Shown one piece after another: positions 1-5,079 of a stretch of 5,079 nt of DNA. Origin of the DNA: Bog-473 sp052148295 (GTDB taxonomy: Bacteria > Actinomycetota > Acidimicrobiia > Acidimicrobiales > RAAP-2); NCBI GenBank assembly GCA_052148295.1, contig JBKQIP010000054.1:1-5079 (forward strand), in the 5' to 3' direction. The notes under the pieces were generated by a model. It searched no databases. It had not been told where the DNA came from and was given only the letters and a program-made list of their open reading frames with translations. The position numbers and the translations under genes were made by a program. Numbering within the stretch: position 1 is the first letter of the stretch; each line of letters opens with the position of its first letter.

Positions 1-1357
<1,357 letters not shown>

Positions 1358-1369
1358 CCCTTCGCGCTT

Positions 1370-1391
1370 CGCCCGGGCCGCGGCCAGGGCG
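1370..1391 (+). terminator. GC-rich hairpin just after clpC, possible terminator without a U-tract
   Basis: CGCCC at 1370-1374 pairs with GGGCG at 1387-1391. After a G/A mismatch, GGC at 1376-1378 pairs with GCC at 1383-1385, leaving a four-base CGCG loop. The hairpin starts 12 bases after the clpC stop codon. No run of T follows, so it is not a classical intrinsic terminator. GC-rich actinobacteria often use such hairpins, and its position before a candidate radA promoter would fit an end to the clpC transcript. In DNA this GC-rich, a hairpin of this size can also arise by chance. Confidence 0.3.
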
Positions 1392-1417
1392 CCGGCGGGG
1401 GTGTGACAACCGGACCG

Positions 1418-1423
1418 TAGGGT
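1418..1423 (+). promoter_or_regulatory. TAGGGT -10 box, candidate leaderless promoter of radA
   Basis: TAGGGT fits the actinobacterial TAnnnT -10 consensus. It is followed by exactly six bases (TCGGCC) and then the GTG start codon at 1430, so transcription starting at the usual distance would begin on or next to the start codon. No Shine-Dalgarno sequence precedes the GTG. No good -35 hexamer is visible at 16-19 bases upstream; GTGACA at 1403-1408 is similar but only nine bases away. The first three bases of the box are also an in-frame TAG stop that bounds the radA start. Confidence 0.55.
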
Positions 1424-1429
1424 TCGGCC

Positions 1430-2791
1430 GTGACCCGGCCCACCGAGACCTACCGCTGCACGACGTGCGCAGGCACCGCCCCCCGATGGGCCGGTCGTTG
1501 CCCCCACTGTGCCCAGTGGAACACCCTGTCGGCGTCCCGCCCCGGCGCGGTGGCGCTGCGCGGCGTCGCCGGCGGTGACGCCGTGCCCGTGGCGACGGGG
1601 GTGGGCGAGTTCGACCGGGTGATGGGCGGGGGCTTCGTCGCCGGGTCGGTGACGCTGGTGTTCGGCCCTCCGGGCGTGGGGAAGTCGACCCTGCTCTTCC
1701 AGGTGCTCGCCGCGGTGTCCGGCCGTGGCCTCGAGGTGCTGCTGGCCTCGGCCGAGGAGTCGCTGGCCCAGGTCAGCGGCCGGGCCGCCCGCCTCGGGAG
1801 CGTTCCCGAGCAGTTGATGGTCCTGGCCGGGAACGACGTGGGCGCCATCGAGGCGGCCATCGGGGCCCGCCCACCGTCGCTGGTGGTGGTGGACTCCATC
1901 CAGACCGTGAGTGATCCCGGGCAGCCGGGTGCTACCGGCAGCCTGGCCCAGATCAGGGACTGCGTGGACCGGCTGACCCGCCTGGCCAAGGCGACCGGGG
2001 TGCCCGTGGTCCTGGTGGGCCACGTCACCAAGGACGGGGACCTGGCCGGGCCGCGCACCATCGAGCACATGGTCGACACCGTCGTCTCCTTCGACGGTGA
2101 TCGGCACCACGCGCTGCGCATGCTCACCGCGGTGAAGCACCGCTTCGGGCCCACGGGCGAGGTCGGGATCTTCGAGATGCGGGACGACGGGTTGCGTCCC
2201 GTCGCCGACCCCGGGCCCCTGCTGCTGGGGGACCGGATGGCCGGGGTCCCCGGCAGCGTGGTGGTGCCGGTCCTCCAGGGCCGGCGGCCGCTGCTGGTGG
2301 AGGTGCAGACGCTCCTCGGACCGGGGACGTCGAGCACCCGGCCGCACACGCTGGGCATCGATGCCTCCCGGGTCATTCTGCTCCTGGCCGTGCTCGACTG
2401 CCGGACCGACGTGTGCATCGAGGGCGCGGAGGTGTTCGTGGCCGCCGTCGGTGGCATCGCCATCTCCGAGCCGGCGGTCGACCTGGCCGTGGCCCTGTCC
2501 GTCGCCTCGGCGGCGCGGGGGCGCGCCGTGCCCTCGGATCTGGTGGCCTTCGGCGAGCTCGGGCTGGCCGGCGAGGTGCGCATGGTGCCCGGGGCCGATC
2601 GGCGCCTGGCCGAAGCGGCCCGAGCCGGCTTCACCCGCGCCCTCGTTCCCGCCTCGACCCCCCTCGATGCGTTGCCGCCGGGCCTGGACGTCCACCGGGT
2701 GAGGACGGTGGCGGACGCGCTGGGCCTGGTGGGCGAACAGGGCGCGGCGGGTACGATGCCCCCGTGGTCGACCGTGGCAGCCAGCCGCTGA
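1430..2791 (+). CDS. radA: RadA (Sms), RecA-like DNA repair and branch-migration protein
   Basis: RadA is a DNA-dependent ATPase that promotes branch migration during recombinational repair. The 453-residue protein has all the family parts in order: a zinc finger C10-x2-C13 / C24-x2-C27, the RecA-like core with Walker A GPPGVGKS (79-86) and Walker B LVVVDSIQ (151-158), the RadA signature at 236-240 (KHRFG here, usually KNRFG), and a C-terminal Lon-protease-like domain from about 265 with GGIAISEPAVDLAVA (341-355) and FGELGLAGEVR (374-384). In this family that last domain is structural or DNA-binding rather than a protease. Length is typical. The start is well bounded: an in-frame stop lies at 1418-1420 and GTG 1430 is the first start codon after it, giving the normal short N-terminus before the zinc finger. 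The 3' end overlaps disA by 28 bases. RadA is known to bind and inhibit DisA in Bacillus and Mycobacterium, which fits the linkage. Confidence 0.97.
   Translation: MTRPTETYRCTTCAGTAPRWAGRCPHCAQWNTLSASRPGAVALRGVAGGDAVPVATGVGEFDRVMGGGFVAGSVTLVFGPPGVGKSTLLFQVLAAVSGRGLEVLLASAEESLAQVSGRAARLGSVPEQLMVLAGNDVGAIEAAIGARPPSLVVVDSIQTVSDPGQPGATGSLAQIRDCVDRLTRLAKATGVPVVLVGHVTKDGDLAGPRTIEHMVDTVVSFDGDRHHALRMLTAVKHRFGPTGEVGIFEMRDDGLRPVADPGPLLLGDRMAGVPGSVVVPVLQGRRPLLVEVQTLLGPGTSSTRPHTLGIDASRVILLLAVLDCRTDVCIEGAEVFVAAVGGIAISEPAVDLAVALSVASAARGRAVPSDLVAFGELGLAGEVRMVPGADRRLAEAARAGFTRALVPASTPLDALPPGLDVHRVRTVADALGLVGEQGAAGTMPPWSTVAASR
2752..2757 (+). promoter_or_regulatory. TACGAT -10 box inside radA, candidate leaderless promoter of disA
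   Basis: TACGAT matches TAnnnT and lies exactly six bases (GCCCCC) before the disA GTG at 2764, the same geometry as at radA. It sits within the last codons of radA. No convincing Shine-Dalgarno sequence lies just upstream of the GTG and no -35 hexamer is recognisable. If active, it would give disA expression independent of radA. The alternative is that disA is translated only from a radA-disA transcript and the match is coincidental. Confidence 0.45.
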
Positions 2792-3816
2792 ACGACGCAC
2801 TCGCGATGATCGCGCCGGGCACGGCCCTGCGCGAAGGGATCGACCGGATTCTGCAGGCCAAACACGGGGCGCTGATCATCGTGGGCGACGATCCCGCCGT
2901 GCTCTCGGTGTGCACCGGGGGGTTCCTCCTCGATGCCGAGTACACCCCCCAACGCCTGTCCGAACTGGCCAAGATGGACGGAGCCATCATCTTGGCGGCC
3001 GACGCCTCGCGCATCGCACGGGCCAACGTGCACCTGGTACCCAAGTCCTCCATACCGACGACGGAGACGGGCACGCGGCACCGCACGGCCGAGCGGGTGG
3101 CGCGGTCGATCGACGTGCCGGTGATCACCGTCTCCGAGGCGATGGCCACCATCGCCGTGTACCGGCACGACGCCAAGCACACCAGCCAGTCGGCGGGGTG
3201 GTTGATCGACCGGTCGAGCCAGGCCCTGGCCACCCTGCAGCGCTTCCGGGTGCGCTTCGACGACGCCCTGGCGTCCCTGTCCCGCGTCGAGATGGAGGAC
3301 GCGGTCTCGGTCAGCGCCGTGGTGTCGGTCCTGCAGCCCGGTGAGATGGTCCGCCGGATCGCCGAGGAGATCGAGGGGCACCTGGTCGAGCTGGGATCGG
3401 ACGGGCGCCTGATCCACCTGCAGACCGAGGAGCTCAGTGCGGGCGTCAGCGACACGGTGACCCTGGTGCTGCGCGACTACGCCGAACCGCCGGCGCTCGA
3501 GCAGCTGCGGTCGCTCTCCCCCGACGCCACCATGGACCTGGCCCAGGTGGTGGCCATCTTGGACCTCCCGGTGCCCCACGACCAGCTCCACGCCGAGTTG
3601 GCCCCCCGGGGCTACCGCATCCTGCACCGGCTGCCCCAGCTCTCCGACGTGTTGGTCGAGCGCCTGGTGGACCGCTTCGGCAGCCTGCCGGAGATCATGT
3701 CGGCCAGCTCGTCCGAGCTCGAGTCGGTCGAGGGAATCGGCGCGGCCACCGCCCGCGCCGTGCGGGACGGCCTGGCCCGGCTGGTCGAGGCCAGCATCTT
3801 CGAGCGCTACGAGTAG
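2764..3816 (+). CDS. disA: DisA, DNA-integrity-scanning diadenylate cyclase
   Basis: DisA condenses two ATP into cyclic di-AMP and slows or stops when it meets branched DNA such as Holliday junctions, linking repair status to second-messenger level. The product has 350 residues. The N-terminal DAC domain (about 8-140) shows GALI at 35-38, the DGA motif at 72-74 and the RHR motif at 105-107, all needed for ATP binding and cyclisation. A long helical linker begins near 147, and the C-terminus (about 290-350) holds the helix-hairpin-helix DNA-binding domain, with VEGIGAATARAV at 322-333. GTG 2764 was chosen because it puts MVDRGSQPLNDALAMIAPGT in register with the mycobacterial N-terminus as I recall it. 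The frame stays open far upstream, but that extension is arginine/glycine-rich shadow sequence. ATG 2806 would cut into the conserved first helix. The gene overlaps radA by 28 bases in another frame. No catalytic residue is missing. Confidence 0.96.
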   Translation: MVDRGSQPLNDALAMIAPGTALREGIDRILQAKHGALIIVGDDPAVLSVCTGGFLLDAEYTPQRLSELAKMDGAIILAADASRIARANVHLVPKSSIPTTETGTRHRTAERVARSIDVPVITVSEAMATIAVYRHDAKHTSQSAGWLIDRSSQALATLQRFRVRFDDALASLSRVEMEDAVSVSAVVSVLQPGEMVRRIAEEIEGHLVELGSDGRLIHLQTEELSAGVSDTVTLVLRDYAEPPALEQLRSLSPDATMDLAQVVAILDLPVPHDQLHAELAPRGYRILHRLPQLSDVLVERLVDRFGSLPEIMSASSSELESVEGIGAATARAVRDGLARLVEASIFERYE

Positions 3817-3830
3817 CCGCCGGAATCATG

Positions 3831-3836
3831 TAGAAT
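3831..3836 (+). promoter_or_regulatory. TAGAAT -10 box, candidate carD promoter
   Basis: TAGAAT lies 14 bases after the disA stop codon, in a small AT-richer patch (AATCATGTAGAATG) of a GC-rich region, and fits the TAnnnT consensus. The hexamers at the expected -35 spacing are poor matches to TTGACA. Transcription would start near 3842-3843, leaving a leader of about 90 bases before carD. This suggests that carD, ispD and ispF form a transcription unit separate from radA-disA. Confidence 0.5.
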
Positions 3837-3840
3837 GCAG

Positions 3841-3885
3841 GGCTGCTGTCCGACCGGCTGACCCGTCGGGACCGGTAACGCAGCC
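3841..3885 (+). other. Imperfect stem-loop in the carD leader
   Basis: GGCTGC (3841-3846) pairs with GCAGCC (3880-3885), GT (3848-3849) with AC (3878-3879), ACCGG (3853-3857) with CCGGT (3872-3876), and CCC (3862-3864) with GGG (3868-3870) around a GTC loop. This gives 16 pairs with small bulges. The base of the stem coincides with the predicted transcript start. No T-run follows, so a disA terminator is possible but unconvincing. A 5'-end structure that stabilises the mRNA or regulates it is an equally open reading. Confidence 0.45.
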
Positions 3886-3921
3886 GCTGAAATCGTCGCT
3901 GGCCCGGCGCCGTGTCCGTGC

Positions 3922-3928
3922 AAGGGAG
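3922..3928 (+). promoter_or_regulatory. Shine-Dalgarno sequence of carD (AAGGGAG)
   Basis: AAGGGAG lies four bases before GTG 3933 and decides the carD start. The GTG codons at 3912 and 3918 in the same frame lie upstream of this site, have no comparable purine-rich sequence, and would add residues that CarD proteins lack. Confidence 0.7.
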
Positions 3929-3932
3929 ATCT

Positions 3933-4412
3933 GTGTCGTTCAAGGTCGGAGACAAAGTCGTGTACCCCCACCACGGGGCAGCCGTCATCGAGAAGCGGGA
4001 GACCAAGGTGGCCTTCGGCGAGAAGCGTGAGTACCTCGTGTTGCGCCTGGCCTACGGGGACCTGATCCTCAACGTGCCCGCCGACAACACCGAAGGCGTG
4101 GGCCTGCGTGAAGTGATCAACGACGAGGAGGTCGAGGAGGTCTTTGCCGTGCTGCGCAAGAAGGAGGCGCGCATGCCGACCAACTGGTCCCGCCGCTACA
4201 AGAACCATTCAGAGAAACTGCGGTCGGGTGACATCTACCAGGTGGCCGAGGTCGTGCGGAACCTCTCCATCCGCGACAAGGACAAGGGCCTGTCCGCCGG
4301 CGAGAAGCGCATGCTGCAGCGGGCTCGCCAGATCCTGGTCTCCGAGCTGACCTTTGCCCTCAACGTGGACGAAGAGACGGCCGAAGAGCGTCTGAACGAC
4401 GCCCTGACGTAA
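3933..4412 (+). CDS. carD: CarD family RNA polymerase-binding transcription regulator
   Basis: CarD binds the RNA polymerase beta subunit and the upstream edge of the promoter bubble, stabilising open complexes at many promoters, including those for rRNA. The 159-residue product has the N-terminal Tudor-like RNA polymerase interaction domain (about 1-55, starting MSFKVGDKVVYPHHGAAVIE) and a helical C-terminal DNA-binding domain with TNWSRRYK at 83-90 and GLSAGEKRML at 119-128. W85, which wedges into the bubble in the mycobacterial protein, is present, as is K90. Compared from memory with M. tuberculosis CarD, the polymerase-contact arginines at 25 and 47 are K25 and N47 here. The start at GTG 3933 rests on the Shine-Dalgarno sequence and on alignment with the mycobacterial start. 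It has its own candidate promoter and a structured leader, and ispD follows after 10 bases. Confidence 0.95.
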   Translation: MSFKVGDKVVYPHHGAAVIEKRETKVAFGEKREYLVLRLAYGDLILNVPADNTEGVGLREVINDEEVEEVFAVLRKKEARMPTNWSRRYKNHSEKLRSGDIYQVAEVVRNLSIRDKDKGLSAGEKRMLQRARQILVSELTFALNVDEETAEERLNDALT

Positions 4413-4422
4413 CGGCGGCGCC

Positions 4423-5061
4423 GTGGCGCAGGTGTGGGCGATCGTGGTGGCCGGGGGTTCGGGTCGGCGCTTCGGCCGGCTGAAGCAGTTCGACCTGCTG
4501 GCGGACCGTCCGATGGCACGCTGGTCCGTCGATGCCTGCCGGACCGGCGCGTCCGGTGTCGTCCTCGTCGTGCCCCGGGGCTCCGAGGACCGCGCTGACT
4601 GCGGGGCCGACAAGGTCGTCGGCGGCGGAGCGACCCGGGCGGCCTCCGTGCGGTGCGGCCTTGCGGTCGTTCCCGACAGCGCCGACGTGATCGTGGTGCA
4701 CGACGCGGCGCGCCCCCTGGCGACCCCGGCCCTGTTCGCCGCGGTGGTCGCGGCCGTGAGCGAGGACGGGGCCGAAGCTGCCATCTGCGCCGTGCCGGTC
4801 GGCGACACCATCAAGCGGGTGGCGGGAGAGGTGGTGACGGCGACCCTCGATCGCAGCGAATTGGTGGCGGTCCAGACGCCGCAGGCCTTCCGGGCCGACG
4901 TGCTGCGGCGCGCCCATGCCGGCGGAGCCGAGGCCACCGACGACGCCGCCCTCGTCGAGATGCTGGGGGCGCAGGTGCGCGTCGTCCCGGGTGACGCGGA
5001 CAACCTCAAGGTCACCACCCCCGCCGACCTGCGGGCGGCCGAACGGTACCTCGGGGGTTGA
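4423..5061 (+). CDS. ispD: IspD, 2-C-methyl-D-erythritol 4-phosphate cytidylyltransferase
   Basis: IspD joins CTP and methylerythritol 4-phosphate to give CDP-methylerythritol, the third step of the MEP isoprenoid pathway in the cytoplasm. The 212-residue protein shows the nucleotide-binding loop AGGSGRRFGRLKQF (10-23) with R16 and K21, GGATRAASV at 68-76, HDAARP at 93-98 with D94, PVGDTIKRV at 125-133, LDRSELVAVQTPQAF at 142-156 with R144, TDDA at 172-175 and NLKVTTPADL at 194-203 with K196. These correspond to the known E. coli catalytic and substrate-binding residues. It is somewhat shorter than E. coli IspD (236 residues), and the loop before KQF is compact, with L instead of the usual P before K. 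It starts with GTG 10 bases after the carD stop codon and has no clear Shine-Dalgarno sequence, so coupling to carD translation is likely. The next gene, probably ispF, starts 2 bases after it. Confidence 0.95.
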   Translation: MAQVWAIVVAGGSGRRFGRLKQFDLLADRPMARWSVDACRTGASGVVLVVPRGSEDRADCGADKVVGGGATRAASVRCGLAVVPDSADVIVVHDAARPLATPALFAAVVAAVSEDGAEAAICAVPVGDTIKRVAGEVVTATLDRSELVAVQTPQAFRADVLRRAHAGGAEATDDAALVEMLGAQVRVVPGDADNLKVTTPADLRAAERYLGG

Positions 5062-5063
5062 GC

Positions 5064-5079
5064 ATGCCGATCGGCCAGG
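5064..5079 (+). CDS. ispF: Start of probable IspF (2-C-methyl-D-erythritol 2,4-cyclodiphosphate synthase), cut by window end
   Basis: Only five codons are visible: ATG then Pro, Ile, Gly and Gln, with the next codon starting in G. IspF proteins commonly begin with a short lead into a (R)(I/V)G.GFDVH-like motif, so MPIGQ followed by a G codon fits. The position right after ispD is the usual place for ispF, whose product forms the cyclic diphosphate later in the same pathway. A GGGGG run at 5053-5057, six bases before the ATG, can serve as the ribosome site. The call rests mainly on context. Confidence 0.6.

Noticed and set aside
1376..1385. Perfect ten-base palindrome GGCCGCGGCC between clpC and radA
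   Set aside because: Considered as an operator, but short GC palindromes are expected often in such DNA. It is contained in the hairpin already listed, and no second copy was seen near the other promoters.
2413..2763. Upstream extension of the disA reading frame
   Set aside because: The extension is Arg/Gly-rich sequence read out of frame through radA's conserved Lon-like domain. Known DisA proteins start at the position of GTG 2764.
1450..3627. A 725-codon open frame on the - strand opposite radA and disA
   Set aside because: It is the antisense shadow of two well-recognised genes in GC-rich DNA. Its translation is low-complexity (rich in R, G, H, P, S and T), crosses the radA/disA boundary and shows no recognisable domain.
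3912..3932. Earlier GTG start for carD, adding seven residues
   Set aside because: The strong Shine-Dalgarno sequence lies inside this stretch and points to GTG 3933, and CarD homologues begin at the (M)xFKVGD motif.
4209..5018. A 269-codon open frame on the - strand opposite ispD and the end of carD
   Set aside because: Antisense shadow of ispD and carD with biased Ser/Thr/Arg/Ala content and no recognisable motif.

Overview
This window is an ordinary stretch of core chromosome from a very GC-rich actinobacterium. All genes lie on the + strand and are packed almost end to end. The protein set and gene order (clpC, radA, disA, carD, ispD, ispF) match the actinobacterial arrangement. The DisA and CarD proteins are close in length and start position to mycobacterial ones. 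Several CarD and RadA residues differ from the mycobacterial forms I remember, so a deeper lineage such as Acidimicrobiia is my best guess. That placement is inference, not proof.

Layout. Positions 1-1357 hold the 3' part of clpC, the AAA+ unfoldase of the ClpCP protease, cut by the left edge. A 72-base gap follows. It carries a GC-rich hairpin and a TAGGGT -10-like box placed exactly six bases before the GTG of radA (1430-2791). radA overlaps the start of disA (2764-3816) by 28 bases. disA also has a TAnnnT box (TACGAT) exactly six bases before its GTG. The 116-base gap before carD (3933-4412) contains a TAGAAT box, a 45-base imperfect stem-loop that would form at the very 5' end of the transcript, and the one good Shine-Dalgarno sequence seen before an internal gene. 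ispD (4423-5061) follows after 10 bases, and the first five codons of a probable ispF begin 2 bases after ispD.

How the genes fit together. ClpC handles protein quality control. RadA is a RecA-like branch-migration helicase. DisA makes cyclic di-AMP and senses branched DNA, and RadA is known to restrain DisA in Bacillus and mycobacteria. CarD binds RNA polymerase and stabilises open promoter complexes. IspD and IspF catalyse steps of the MEP isoprenoid pathway. The cluster therefore mixes stress, repair and housekeeping functions. The radA/disA overlap fits their functional link, and carD-ispD-ispF looks like a separate transcription unit.

No new system, mobile element, CRISPR array, tRNA or rRNA was seen. 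The most interesting signals are the matched leaderless-type promoters of radA and disA, the structured carD leader, and substitutions at the CarD polymerase-contact positions. There is no gene-free stretch longer than 300 bases.
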